Positions 43,037 through 55,735 are shown, counted from the stretch's first letter. The stretch: 64,000 nucleotides of DNA from Nansenia antarctica (GCA_963989245.1 OZ022346.1:2829462-2893461); one strand, 5' to 3'. A program made the numbers and translations. Notes: generated from the letters alone by a model not told the origin.

Positions 43037-43718
43037 CATGTAGATGATGTCCTCTGGTCTGGTCATGTAGATGAGGTCCTCTGGTCTGGTCTGGTCATGT
43101 AGATGATGTCCTCTGGTCTGGTCTGGTCATATAGATGAGGTCCTCTGGTCTGGTCATGTAGATGAGGTCCTCTGGTCTGGTCTGGTCATGTAGATGAGGT
43201 CCTCTGGTCTGACCAGGTCATGTAGATGAGGTTCTCTGGTCTGGTCTGGTCTGGTCATGTAGATGAAGTCCTCTGGTCTGGTCTGGTCTGGTCATGTAGA
43301 TGAGGTCCTCTGGTCTGGTCTGGTCATGTAGATGAGGTCCTCTGGTCTGACCAGGTCATGTAGATGAGGTTCTCTGGTCTGGTCTGGTCTGGTCATGTAG
43401 ATGAAGTCCTCTGGTCTGGTCTGGTCTGGTCATGTAGATGAAGTCCTCTGGTCTGGTCTGGTCTGGTCATGTAGATGAGGTCCTCTGGTCTGGTCTGGTC
43501 ATGTAGATGAGGTCCTCTGGTCTGACCAGGTCATGTAGATGAGGTCCTCTGGTCTGGTCATGTAGATGAGGTCCTCTGGTCTGGTCTGGTCATGTAGATG
43601 AGGTCCTCTGGTCTGGTCTGGTCTGGTCATGTAGATGAGGTCCTCTGGTCTGGTCTGGTCTGGTCATGTAGATGAGGTCCTCTGGTCTGACCAGGTCATG
43701 TAGATGAGGTCCTCTGGC
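43037..43718. repeat. Minisatellite built from tcatgtagatgaggtcctct
   Basis: About 19 units separated by one to three GGTCT(G) repeats, so units are 27-42 bp. A variant with 'tctgaccaggtcatg' recurs at regular intervals, giving a higher-order pattern. Confidence 0.95.
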
Positions 43719-43879
43719 CTCCTTTTTGGGGGGGGGGCCTATGTAAAACTATTTTGTTTAGGTCAGGTCAATCAGCTGAACATTTGACTGTATTACAGTA
43801 ACAAATACATATGTGAGACCAGCTGGTCAAAGGATAAACCAATTGCCCAAGTCATTTTTCAGTGTTTTCCATAGCCTGA

Positions 43880-44330
43880 AACTACAGATTGTAAGCTTTC
43901 AAATGATGTGTCATACATTGAAATTGAAGACGACACGAGTATTTGAATGTTGGTGCACCGCAAACAGAGACTTCACAAAAACCACTCTAATGAAACTGCA
44001 GCAACAAACGCTGCTAACAGCTAGCGGCTAACAGTGGTACATCGCTACGAACGTCTAACCATGTTTTTATAACATCACAACATGCTGAGAGAACATGAAC
44101 ATGCTAAAAACACATAACTGGATGAACACACAGTCCTTGCTTTTGAACACGTCCTAAAACGAAAGTATGTTTACAAGTAAAGTGGTCCCTTATCAGTAGC
44201 CTACAGCAAATGAGAACAGTGAATCCAGTCCACAAATGACAAGTATTTAATGATCATTAAACTGTTATTATATTGAGTGGGTATTTAAAGCTTAAAACTT
44301 CAAGTTGGTGTTGTGAAAAAAAACTAAAAC
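43880..44330 (+). mobile_element. Dispersed family D copy
   Basis: Same blocks and order as 22305-23010, shorter inside. Ends at 'ttgagtgggtatttaaagct'. Confidence 0.6.
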
Positions 44331-44522
44331 TAGATACTGTTGACACAATAAGTTTCACTTTCACTTTTCGACCCCTTGGAGTCAGTGTCAGAGTCACCAT
44401 TCACCAGCTGCTGTCACATCTTTGCTCTAAACATCCTTACTGATGTTACTTATAAATGCAATTACTGTGAATTTTGCCAGAATAGGTAACATTTGTGTAT
44501 TCTCAGAACTCTGACAATGATT

Positions 44523-44905
44523 TAGATTAGATTAGATTAGATGTATTGTCCCCAGGGGGAAATTCGTTTTCACACCACTGTACAGTACACATATATACAT
44601 ACAACACAGTGTAACACAGACAACAACAGACAGTACACGTACACATACTCAGCGCAGTCTATTATTTAAGGCAACAATGTTGCAGTATCAACTATAAGTT
44701 TACAGTATGACTCTGGGAAGCTGGGTTGTGAGTTTAGCCCAATTGGAGTATTGGATGGGCAAATTTGCTTTGTATACTATTCTGATACAATGATTGTGCC
44801 AATGTACGGTAATGTTTATATGATATATTCACAGTATTGTATTACAATATGGCAACAGTCTTTATACTGTATGTACCATAAAATTGCAACCTATTTTGGG
44901 ATAAA
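44523..44905 (-). mobile_element. LINE 3' end (Rex1/L2-like), minus strand
   Basis: The tail is complementary to GATTAGATTAGATTAGA at 44525, followed by 'tgtattgtccccagggggaa', the same 3' UTR block as the LINE at 987. 5'-truncated. Confidence 0.7.
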
Positions 44906-45277
44906 TAAATAAAAAACTAAACTTTAAAAAGGGAGAAAAAAAAAACTATTTCTACACAGTCATTATGTTCATACATGTGAATATGTAACATGGCCTCATG
45001 AAGCCAAACCATAACACTATTTTTAATTGATGCTCTGAGAGAGATATTCATAATGATAGAGATAGATAGAGAGAGATATTCATATGATAGAGATAGATAG
45101 AGAGAGATATTCATATGATAGTTGGATGTATCGTTTGGCTGGAAATAATAATTTTTCAGAGTAGGAGTTTGGAGTTTTTACAAAATGGTTAACTCTCTTC
45201 AGTATACTATACACATGTCATCGATCTGGATTAGGGTTTTCATACAAACAAATATAGAAACTATGTAGGATCCCGTT

Positions 45278-45634
45278 CACTGGCGGACTCAGGGGGGGGG
45301 GGCAGGGGGGGGCGACCGCCCCTCCTGGTGCCCCCACGGTTGAAAAACGTCTTACCCTTTCCAGTGGCAAAAATGCCCTTTTGAGTGGCGAAAATGAGAG
45401 GATGTGCCCTATTGGTGCCCCTCCAATGGTCTAAATTTTACCATGTGCCCCCACCATTGAAAAACGTTGCACTAAAGTGCCCCTTTGACTGGCAAAATTA
45501 GAGGATGTGCCCTATTGGCTGCCCTTCCAATGGTCTAAACTTGACCATGTGCACTGATGGGGTCCCATGTTGTGCAGTAGGTGCCCTTTTTTTCTTTTCG
45601 CCCCTGCCCTTCAAACAGCCTGAGTCCGCCACTG
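45278..45634. mobile_element. hAT-type MITE with 8-bp target duplication
   Basis: Terminal inverted repeats CA(C/G)TGGCGGACTCAGG (one mismatch) and an exact 8-bp duplication ATCCCGTT at 45270-45277 and 45635-45642. Internally two diverged copies of a block of about 115 bp (gaggatgtgccctattgg). No transposase. Confidence 0.9.
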
Positions 45635-45642
45635 ATCCCGTT

Positions 45643-47640
45643 AATAACTGAGTCTGTGATCACTGTGAACTGTGTTAGATTGGGACCCTGTTCGTTATGC
45701 TGCCAACTGAGGACTGGTCACATGACCACATTCAGAATTCCTTCAGATATCCATCAGATATATAAAACCCTCAAATATACTATTTAGAGGATTTCCATAT
45801 CACTTCCATGTTCCTTTGAGAATCAATTAGTAATGTTTTGCATAACTCAGCCTCTTATTTAAGAATAAATAAATAACTCCCATCCCCAGTAATAGAAGGG
45901 GTTCCTGTGACAGATGTGAAACATGCTTTAAGCATCAGCTTTGCACACAGATTGTACAGGGGTCCTGAGTGAAACCAGATGTGGTGTCTGTACAGTTGCC
46001 TGATGGGCAATCCAAATAATGCGCGGTAATCTGTATGTCCAACATCGCTCCTCCACCCCCAAACATCTGCTCTGGGAGACCAGAGCAGCACATAGAAATG
46101 CACAAACACAAACCTCCCGTCTGGATTAGTTGTAATTCTGCTGCATAAACCTTTATTGGTGTTTGTCTTGCGCTCGCTTCCCTAAAGTGCGTTGACTCTA
46201 CTGTCAGAAGGGGGGCTCCCCCTCCCCCCCTCCCCTCCCCTCCCCCCACTCACACCCACCCTGCCAATATCCAACATACATGCTGTGACTATTTATCTGC
46301 TCAGTCTTTTCAAATATTTGGGAATGCTCCAAAGCTCATTCAGCTGACCTCACCAAGACCAAATTATTCTCAAACGACTCTGTGAACAAGACCAAAAAAA
46401 AAAAAAATCCCCCTTTTTCCCCCCTATTTCCCTAAGCAATAATTATGAAACATTGGTGGTATTACTGATGATTCGCCTGTGATTTGTTCAGAAGAAAACT
46501 GTGCAGAAGGGACCTGGGTCATCGGAGGTCAGCCAACAAGGAATGTCTCTGATTAACCCCTAGTTGTCTGGTGAGGAACAAACGGAAGAGGTCAGGAGTT
46601 CACCACATCTCCTAATCTCTGAGGGCAATCAATGTCATGGCAATCAAAACACGCATGAAACGCAGCCTAATGGTGTCCCGTGTATGGTGTGTAGGCTTCT
46701 GTTCCAGCCCGGCACCGACACACGCGCGCGCGTTCACTCGTGTATCTGAGGCAAGAAAACGGCATGACATCAGTTAGATGCTATGCTATCCATGAAAGTG
46801 ATGAAGTGATTCTTCAGAAGTCAAAAGCAGTCGATGCTTGGAAGTCGACTACAAGTGCGTCGCCAAACGCTCAATAGTCAATGTTTCATTATTTATTTCC
46901 AGAAGATGAAAGATGAGAAACATTAGCCCTCACCGTTTTTTGAAATGATATGTAAAAAAAAAAGATGTCTTGAAGCGTACAACTATAATCTATCTTGGAA
47001 TGAAGCCTTTTTCAGCATTACACGACTGTATAGACCCTATCATTATAATACTGTACGTAACGATCTCCTAGGTAATGCTCTTTTATCATCAAACCATCAA
47101 GGCTGGACTGTATGACCAGTACCAGATGTTCTGACTGTAGCACATGAACATGAAGGTACGTTGTTTTACCAAAGTCATCTTACGGTTCTGCAGTGAGCAT
47201 CTCCAACAGGTATGTTTTAAACAGTGTATGTTAATTTCATAATTCAGGAGGACAGCTGACCACTTTATTGACTGATTGGTTTGGGCATGTTGCATCTGCC
47301 ATGCATTTGCAGGCCTGTCGAGGCCCATGCAAGGTAGCGTGGAAACAGAAAGTTGAAATGCAAGTGTGATTTGAAAAGTTGCCAGGTACTTTTCTTAAGT
47401 TAACCATGGAGCCGTAGCCTGAACAGAAACATCCAGTGTGTACTATACACACCAGCTGGTCGTAGTCAGAGAGTGCTGGGTCAGAAGGTAGAACTGACTA
47501 TAGATTATTAAAAAATGCAACATTTTTTTATTCCCTCAACAACTTGGTCAATATCACTTTTGAACTCGCTTCCGAAAATCAACATGTCTGAACTCAAGGA
47601 CTTTGGTTATTGTGGTAAAGAGAGACGTGTTGAAACAATC
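45643..47640. other. No gene seen, low in repeats
   Basis: Unique-looking DNA with only a short C-rich run (46210-46250) and a CG dinucleotide run at 46721-46731. Confidence 0.4.
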
Positions 47641-47644
47641 CTGA

Positions 47645-47750
47645 CACACTCACACATACACACACAAATACACACACTCACACATACACACACAAATACA
47701 CACACACACACACATACACACACAAATACACACACTCACAAATACACATA
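47645..47750. repeat. CA microsatellite with AAATA units
   Basis: (CA)n in a higher-order repeat of about 40 bp. Confidence 0.95.
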
Positions 47751-47900
47751 CCGGACTTGTGAGGGATCTCAAGGCACCTGATTGCTCCGCTCTGCTCTCG
47801 CTTTGCTTCAGATGCTAGCCAAACACTTTCAGGTTTCCATAGGAATCTACGGGTCTCCAAGCAGCGCAGGTGGCTTCGATACTCACATGAGTACTCACAT

Positions 47901-48087
47901 TCGACGTTGTTGATAATCAATGACACACTCGCTAGTCAAGCCAAAATATTGCAATGCAATGGATTGGGTGAGTCATCCCCACTACTCTACACTAACTAGG
48001 TAGTAGTGGGGGTGACTCACCGAATCCATTACATTGCAATATTTTGGCTTGACTAGTGAGTGTGTCATTGATTTTCAACAACGTTGA
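47901..48087. repeat. Long palindrome, about 86-bp arms
   Basis: Arms 47901-47986 and 48002-48087 pair at roughly 90% with a 15-bp centre. No ORF. Could be a foldback or MITE copy, but only one is seen. Confidence 0.85.
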
Positions 48088-48639
48088 CGTTTATTTACAT
48101 TTTTCAGAATAAAGGTCTGAACATTTGGTTGGTTGCCGACTTGTTCCCTTGAGTCATTAACGTGAGTCATTTCAGTCATTAGAAACTAGTGACTCATTTC
48201 AGAAGCAATTGCACAGATTCACGCATTCAAATGTGATGAATCTGCATTTTCATAAAACAGTAATAGCAGAATTAACAAGCAAATCAGGTGCAACATAGCT
48301 TTCAAACATGACTTCAGGGTGTTGTTTAGCTTGTCAGAAAAGCAAGAGACCTGCCATGTTAGCTATGTGGCTTCATACAAGGGGATTTACTGTTGTTAGT
48401 GATACAGGTTACATGTTAGAAGTGGGTCGTCGAGAGATTCGGCACAATAACCAAAAGGTTACTGTTTGAACATTGGGCACCAAATGGAACCTTGCGACAT
48501 TCAAATGCCGGTCGAGAGAGGACGCTGGCGTTGCTGGTTCGCCGCTTCTCCGCCCGAGATCTAGGTGTAATTGCAGTATACAGAGTAGATTGTCCTACAA
48601 AGACACCTAGACTTAGATTTAGTCATCAAAAAAAGAATT

Positions 48640-48810
48640 GGAACCCTACTTTCTTTTATTTATTTTTTTCTACTCTACTCTTTTCTACTAGTTTCTTTTT
48701 ACTACTCAATCTTTTCAGTTTGTAAAGCGTCTTTGAGTGTCTAGAAAAGCGCTATATAAGTCTAATGTATTTTATATAATATAATAATAATAATTATTAT
48801 TATTATTATT
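48640..48810 (+). mobile_element. L2-type LINE 3' end
   Basis: 'cgtctttgagtgtctagaaa' plus 'agcgctatataagtctaatg' with an ATA/ATT tail, as at 9593-9657. Confidence 0.65.
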
Positions 48811-49244
48811 CATGGGAGGCTGGATATCAGAGCTGCGGTGAATACAGAATGGAGAAAATCAGTTGCTGAAGGTGTAAACATTGAACATGTGTGACACTAT
48901 TTCCTGTTGTCCTTGAACTTTCACTTACAGTAAGAGCATCTGTCAAAAGCAAGTCACTCTGGATAAAAGGCTCAGAAGAATGAATAAAATGTAATGTGCC
49001 TTACTGGGAGGAAGAAGGGTCCTGGGGGCCTAAGAAAAGAATCCTCTATGATGTAATCGGGGGCCTCTATGATGTAATCGGGGGCCTCTATGATGTAATC
49101 AGGGGCCACTATTATGTAATCTAGGGTCATTTAAAAAGAGATCTGTAGCACTTTACATTACGACTAAGAATAAGTGGGTACTAACATGGCAATAACCATG
49201 GTAATTACCAATAATTACCAATAATTAATAATGACCCCACCTCA

Positions 49245-49773
49245 GAGAGTATCTGACCTGTACCACCGCCGGGTACGGCAGCTGCACCGCCCTGGACCGC
49301 AAGGCTCTTCAGAGGGTGGTGACTGCAGACTGTTTGAAGACCTGTGTTAGAAGCACAGTGTCAGATCAAGGCTCTTCAGAGGGTGGTGACTGCAACCTGT
49401 CTGAAGACCTGTGTTAGAAGCACAGTGTCAGATCAAGGCTCTTCAGAGGGTGGTGACTGCAACCTGTCTGAAGACCTGTGTTAGAAGCACAGTGTCAGAT
49501 CAAGGCTCTTCAGAGGGTGGTGACTGCAGACTGTCTGAAGACCTGTGTTAGAAGCACAGTGTCAGATCAAGGCTCTTCAGAGGGTGGTGACTGCAGACTG
49601 TCTGAAGACCTGTGTTAGAAGCACAGTGTCAGATCAAGGCTCTTCAGAGGGTGGTGACTGCAGACTGTCTGAAGACCTGTGTTAGAAGCACAGTGTCAGA
49701 TCAAGGCTCTTCAGAGGGTGGTGACTGCAGACTGTCTGAAGACCTGTGTTAGAAGCACAGTGTCAGATCAAGG
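49245..49773 (+). repeat. 67-bp tandem array grown from a LINE ORF end
   Basis: 49250-49320 reads like a Rex1/L2 C-terminal piece (YGSCTALDRKALQRVV-type residues across frames). From 49300 a 67-bp unit beginning 'aaggctcttcagagggtggt' occurs seven times with very few differences. Confidence 0.8.
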
Positions 49774-49844
49774 GTTAACCTCAATGTTTCCCTGCCTATA
49801 ATATCACCTCATCCAACTAAAGTAAATCCATTGGCAGACATTGG

Positions 49845-50040
49845 GGCAGCGGTAACCTAGAGGTTTGAGAAGCCGCCTAGCAATCGGAGGGTCGCTGGTG
49901 TCTTCCCTGCCTCAGGAAGGAGCTGCACGTGCCCTTGAGCAATAATTGCCCTAATTGCTCCAGCGGCGCCGACTATGGCTGACCCTGTGCCTAGAGCAAA
50001 AAAGACCAAACTCACTGTGCTCTCTCCCTCTGAGGCTCAT
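49845..50040 (+). mobile_element. tRNA-derived SINE
   Basis: 'ggggcagcggtaacctagag' head, a weakened B box (caatcggagggtcgctgg), body with 'cacgtgcccttgagcaataa' and end 'ctgaccctgtgcctagagc'. Confidence 0.65.
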
Positions 50041-50486
50041 ACAGAAGCTAAGGACTTCACAGGCGGCCCTTTACAAGCACTATAAACTTTAATATGCATT
50101 GACTGACAAAAAAAACACAGCAGTACATTTCCTGTGCACCTATTCTACACCCACAAGGGTCATTGGTGTCAAGATCATTGTACCCAAGAGCTTAATACAT
50201 TAGCAACAACTATTATGTTACGTTTTCAAGTAAAACCTGCCCTATATCCACGTGTAACATATAGAATCATACTGTCGTCTGCTTCATTTGAGATCCTCAA
50301 ACCCTGTTGTTAAAACATGTTATACATGTCTGTCTCTGCTGAGCCATTTGTTTCATGAATTCATTTTCATGTTTTTATATCTCAATGTTTCTGTGGCCTG
50401 GGGTGGTCCAGTGGTCTAGCACCGCAGGCTATCATGCCCATGGTGGCGTGGGTTTGAATATGGCCTAGTATGCCCTGCTGAAATGC

Positions 50487-50725
50487 ATTTACATTACATT
50501 TTTGGCATTTAGCCTTATTCCAAAGCGACTTACAATCAATACATTTGACTAAGCAAGTGAATCATCAATCCACCAGTCGTATCAGGAAGAGTAATCCAGC
50601 TCAGGCCCGGGGCCATTGGCAGTCTCTGTCACCTTCTAAACCTAGACTTTTTTATTTTATTTAGACACTGGAGAAACAGTACAAGGGGGGGCAATAGAAG
50701 TTTTAGGGGACACAGTAAAGGGGAA
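50487..50725 (-). mobile_element. LINE 3' end (Nimb/I-like family)
   Basis: Nearly the same as 34913-35200, including 'gagaaacagtacaagggggg' and 'ttttaggggacacagtaaag'; part of the tail is deleted. Confidence 0.75.
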
Positions 50726-51049
50726 ATGCCCTCTTCACCTTTCTTCCCTGTCTGTCTTCACTATCTCTATACAATAATAATCTCATTAAAAGATGCTCAA
50801 TATCCAAGCTCATTTTCTAAATGGCTTACGAATGTTGGTATTGGGTATTAGGTTGTGTGGGGTCAAACAATAAGGCCAAACAATAATTCAGAAAAATGTG
50901 GGATAACTTACAAATCAGTCTGAATAGACTGACACTCCTCTTTCCATCTACACCTTCATTTGATTTCCTGTGGGAATATGAGACAAAACATATCTTGTTA
51001 GCTCTCACGACGATGAAGAGTATGGTTGTTTGTCTAACTCCTAGGCCAG

Positions 51050-51310
51050 GGACCCTGGAGGTTAGAGAGGCTGGCCAGTGATCAGAAGGTCGTTGGTTTG
51101 ATCCCCACCCCGAGAGGGAGCTGGACGTGAGCTTGTGACTGACATCATTGCTGACATCATATCTGAGCACGGCACTTAAGGTCTAATCGCTCCAGTAGGT
51201 CCGAACTACAGCTGACCCTGCGCTTGGATCTCCATGTGCACGTGTGCCGTGCACACACTAACACATTCCTACATTCTGATTGTATGGCAAATAAAGAATT
51301 GGATTTTTTT
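51050..51310 (+). mobile_element. tRNA-derived SINE
   Basis: B-box region 'ggtcgttggtttgatcccca', body with 'gcacggcacttaaggtctaa' and 'cagctgaccctgcgcttgga', tail 'tatggcaaataaagaattgg'. Diverged relative of 49845-50040. Confidence 0.6.
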
Positions 51311-51584
51311 TTTAATCGAAATGTGAAATTAGTTATCTCAAACAGTCCTGACCCTAAGCCCTGGTCCCAGTGGTTCAAAACGTTTCATGTGGATCAGAAT
51401 GATCCCCGTTATTTTCTTTGATCCAGGATCAGATCAAGCAGTCTGATTTCTCCTCTACGACTCAGAACCAGCCAGATGAGGTCTCGTCCTGGACAGCAAA
51501 ACAGTCAGATTAAACCTTTTGGTACAACCGGGCCCTGGTTAGCAGGGTAAGCCCCAGAAGTTCCATCGCTGGGCCTAAATGGAC

Positions 51585-51790
51585 TGACTTATATAGACTG
51601 ACTTATATAGCGCCTTATTTCAAAGTGCTTTACAACGGCCTCTCATTCACCCGTTCGCACACCCATTCACACACCAATGGCGACAAGCTACCATGCAAGG
51701 CGCCAGCCCGCTCCCTGGGAGCAATTTGGGGTTCAGTGTCTTGCCCAAGGACACTTCGACACGTGGCCAGCCGGGGCATCAGCTGGTCCT
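51585..51790 (+). repeat. Dispersed family E, uninterrupted copy
   Basis: 'tatagcgccttatttcaaag' through 'ttcagtgtcttgcccaagga' to the 'gccggggcatcagctggtcc' end. The second copy (59910-61100) is split by another element; this copy shows the intact join. Confidence 0.75.
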
Positions 51791-53689
51791 GGGCTTTCAT
51801 GTTGTAATAACAGCTCATTAGCTGTGGAGTCGCAGATGCAGCAAGGCTGTACTTTGAACCAACAGTGTAAGTTAGTAAGTAGAGGTTTGCGGCTCAATTC
51901 AATATGTGTGTTTGTGTTGTGCAAATGCAGGGATCAAATTAAATTAAATTCCATCTAACTACTGAAATGATCAACGTTAAAAACATTACATCTGAAAATA
52001 CATAATGGCACATTATTTAGGTGCATAAATAAGGTAAATAAGATTATCCTTGATTACATACATCTCTATACTGACGGTATGAACACATAACTGACACTAT
52101 ATTAATCAGAGCACGACTCAGTGTCAAAAGATAGATGTTAGCTGATCTCTTGTTTGGAGTAGCACTGTATCGGGACTGAGGCTAGAGGTTGTTGGACCTC
52201 GGGCCACTGGCCAGAATGGACAGCTAAGCCCATATGGAATCAATATTGACACAACATGGAAACACAGGTAAGTAAGACCATGTCTCACCTCACCTCATAA
52301 AACGTCATGGTTTATGGTATTTTGTTGAATGAAAACCACCACCCAGGTCATAAAACGATAGTTCATAAAAGGCAGGGTCTCCCAAGGACATCTCTTCTTT
52401 CCTCTATCTTCAAGATCTAACGTAAGTCCGGCACACTTTTTGAATATGGAGACCCTGCAAGACAAAAGAATCAGGAAATATTAAATCAGGATACACTAAC
52501 AACATTTTCTTAATAACTTTTAATAATAACTTTTTTTATTTGTATATCATTTTTCCTGAAACTTTACCCTCATGGTAAATGATAGATAGCGAGGGAGAGG
52601 GACCCGACCACAGATCACATGGTCTCATCCTGTACTCATAGAACCACAGCTGGACCACAAACCAAGACAAGGAGAAAGACCCTGTTCAACATTCTGTTTC
52701 ATGGCTGACTTTAAACCACAGTATTACAGTGTTTCTGTTCTATTCTAACAACGTTTTGTCTACTCTGACGGTCACACTTTCAAAATAATTAACAAACAGG
52801 CTGAAAGCTGATTGGCCAAAATGACTCATTGTGTTTGCAGAATGCTCCAACACTCACAACATATTAAAAACATGCAACATGTAACATCAAACAATCAAAC
52901 GACACAACTTGCGGTCCAATTAATGTATCCGTTTAACCAATCATTATACAATGGACAACAACATACAAAATACAGCTATCAACCAGTTCAATCTTAATTT
53001 GTGCTATATGCCTGTACCATTTGTTGATACTTTATATAGTTATAGTATGTGTCAAAAAAGGCAAGCAAGCATAATCACAGCATGAATTGTATTATTTTCT
53101 CCAAAGATGATTTTACTACAGATAACAAACCTTGCTGCACTATACCTGCACTTTTTTGAGATGCCCTGTTGAAATACTGTAAAAAAAGGTTTTCTTCATT
53201 CATTGTATTCTTGTGTGCAGGTCTTACCGTGCCCACGATCTCTTGTTGACATGTAAGACCTACAGTAAGCACCTAGACTCTACAAATTCAAACATTCACA
53301 GCTTTTGTACTGCATTATTTCTTCACCAAATAACCAATAAAGAATTTCCCCCAAAATGAGAAATACTTTTATTTTACTGCATCCGATTTTTACATGTCAT
53401 TCTTTTTTCCATAGTTTTCAGAAATGCTGAATATGATGAATACAAATAAAATAAATATAAAAGCAACCAAAGGGAACTTTTGGGTGGAAATGTCCAAAAA
53501 CTAAATAAAGAGTTTAAATACTTTTTTGGGTTTGATAAAGGATAATTTGTGTTAGAAATTTAGGACAAAAACAGGAACATATCTATGCAATCTGGGAATG
53601 TACACTGGGAATGTACACTGGGAATGTACACTTGTGCTTTTGTCACAGTTTGCTGTTGTGAATGTAGGTGTTACCATGGCTGTAGGACA
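51791..53689. other. No gene seen
   Basis: AT-rich unique-looking DNA. A 14-bp unit 'tgggaatgtacac' repeats three times at 53594-53631. Confidence 0.4.
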
Positions 53690-54440
53690 GAAGCTACTAT
53701 GTCTCCATTGGCAACATTGTATCTGACCAAATTAAAATGACATGTGAGGTTCCCCAAGGGTCAATCCTTGGCCCCTTTAATCTCTACATGCTTCCATTGG
53801 GACACATCATAAAAAAGAACAAAATTGCCTACTACAACTATGCGGATGACACTCAAATCTACATAGCCCTCTCAACAAACGACTATAGTCCCATTGACAA
53901 TCTCTGTAATTGCATTGAGCAAATAAACACCTGGATGACACAAAACTTCCTCCAATTAAACAAGGACAAAACAGAGATAACTGTATTCGGTGCACCTGAC
54001 AAAAGATTGAAAGTGCAAAACACGATTCTCTCTCTTCAAACTAAAAAACAGGTCAGAAATCTTGGTGTAATTCTAGACTCCGATCTAAACTTCAACAGCC
54101 ACATAAACTCAATAACTAAATCAGCCTACTATCACCTGAAAAACATAACAAGAATGAGAGGTTTCATGTCCAAGCTAGACCTTGAAAAACTCATCCATGC
54201 ATTTGTTTCGAGTAGACTTGAGTAGGCTCATCCAAAATGCCACTGCTAGGGTCCTAACAAAAACAAAGACATTTGAACACATTAGACCAATCCTGAGATC
54301 CCTGCACTGGCCTACCAGTCTATCAGAGAATTGAATTCAAAATCCTCTTAATTACATACAAATCACAAAATGGTCTTGGACCAAAATACATATCAGATCT
54401 CCTCCCACCCTATATTCCCGCAAGATATCTGGTTATCTGG
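53690..54440 (+). pseudogene. L2 LINE RT fragment with active site
   Basis: EVPQGSILGP, YNYADDTQIYIA (catalytic Asp-Asp), NTWMTQNFLQLNKDKTEI and QVRNLGVILDSDLNFNSHI are the L2 RT motifs from domain 4 to the thumb, followed by LDLEKLIHAFVSSRLE. A stop follows the last block, and the later AHPKCHC/EIPALAYQ text shows frame decay. No 5' part and no recognisable 3' tail. Confidence 0.88.
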
Positions 54441-54639
54441 TTGACTTAGGATTTTATGTTCACTGAACCTAAAGTCAACTTTAAACACCTTGAATAACTT
54501 TGTTGGTTGTTGTTTTTTGTTCAAAGATATTTGCTCATTTGACTAGAAAAAATAAGTTGAAAGAATGGTTTACTTGCTTTAATTAGAGTCCTGTGAACTT
54601 GGTCTTTTCAGTTGGAGAAATGTAATTGTCATTGAAATT

Positions 54640-55029
54640 ACTTGAGATCCTTTCCTGGCTAAACTTTGGCAAAAAAAATGTACACTGTCGAATCTGCGGC
54701 TGTCTGCTCGGTACAGTGGAAACCGGGACTCATCTGTGAAGAGAACACTTCTCCAAAGTGCCAGGCGCCATCGAAGGTGAAGGTGAGCATTTGCCCACTC
54801 AAGTCGGTTACAACAACGAACTACAGTCAGGTCAAGACCCCGATGAGGACGACGAGCATGAAGATGAGCTTCCATGAGACGGTTTCTGACAGTTTGTGCA
54901 GAAACTCTTTGCTTATGCAAACCAATTGTTGTATGTACTTGTTTGATTTAAAATCCCAGTTTTGGAGAAACTGTATAGAGCCGAAATAATTTAAAAAATG
55001 CCTAATTGTTACTTTCACAGGGTACTGTA
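54640..55029 (-). pseudogene. Tc1-like transposase fragment of a second family
   Basis: On the minus strand from about 55025 'cagtaccctgtgaaagtaac' looks like an element end. The frame at 54920-54698 encodes VSAQTVRNRLMEAHLHARRP, LEWANAHLHLRW and LFTDESRFPLYRADSR, the HTH-linker and first catalytic Asp of a Tc1-type transposase. The second and third catalytic residues are absent. Different family from 271-3390. Confidence 0.7.
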
Positions 55030-55607
55030 TATAAAAAGTGCTTTACAAGTAAAGTGAAGTGAAACGTAACATCCGATAACGTTTTATTAACTTCAGAAGA
55101 ACCAAGCCGCCTGTTTGTGCAACTAATTCTTGTTCTTCTTGGACGTTTTGGGCAACAGTAGTTACCCGCTCCAGAATTTGTGTGATTGACATCCTTAGCC
55201 TTAACAATAACAGATGACTCTAACTGGAAAAATGGCAATTCCTCTAAATGTAAAGCAGATGTGGTGGTATGACGTGGATGGGGTCTTTCTTTCTCATTCC
55301 TGGTAAATATAGCTCCAGATAAGTGGATAAAACACTCAGTCACCAATTACCCCATGCTGGCTATTGTTGTAGAGAAAATGACTTAATATCTTAATGATGC
55401 TGCTAAGCCTAACCCTATTAAAATATGGTGAAATACTGTGTCCAGCACCACAGACACTGTCACCACACCGCCTCTGGCTGAATGTCACAAGAGTAGCTCA
55501 TTATATTTTGAATGATAATTGTTCCAAATAATTACTTTGAATTACACTTGTTTTACAATTACAATTGTATGTAACCCGTTACTTAAATTGAGCTAATAGC
55601 TTTTTAA
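55030..55607. other. No gene seen
   Basis: No recognised features. Confidence 0.4.
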
Positions 55608-55611
55608 ACAC

Positions 55612-55735
55612 AGTGGGCCGGTTTCAGAGACAAGGCTTAAGCCTAGTCCTGGACTAAATCACACTTTCAATGTAAAATCTCCATTGAAGATGTTTTTTAG
55701 TCTAGGATTAGGCTTAAGCAACCGGCCCAGTATGT
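55612..55735. mobile_element. Palindromic MITE, copy 1
   Basis: GGGCCGGTTTCAGAGACAAG at the left and the complementary CCGGCCC at the right, with inner 'taagcctagtcctggacta'. The right arm is shortened. AGT flanks both ends (possible 3-bp target duplication). Confidence 0.75.

Noticed and set aside
48492..48560. Possible gypsy integrase zinc-finger piece (ERTLALLVRRFS)
   Set aside because: Only about a dozen residues resemble RTLALLRRRFWW, with no neighbouring support.
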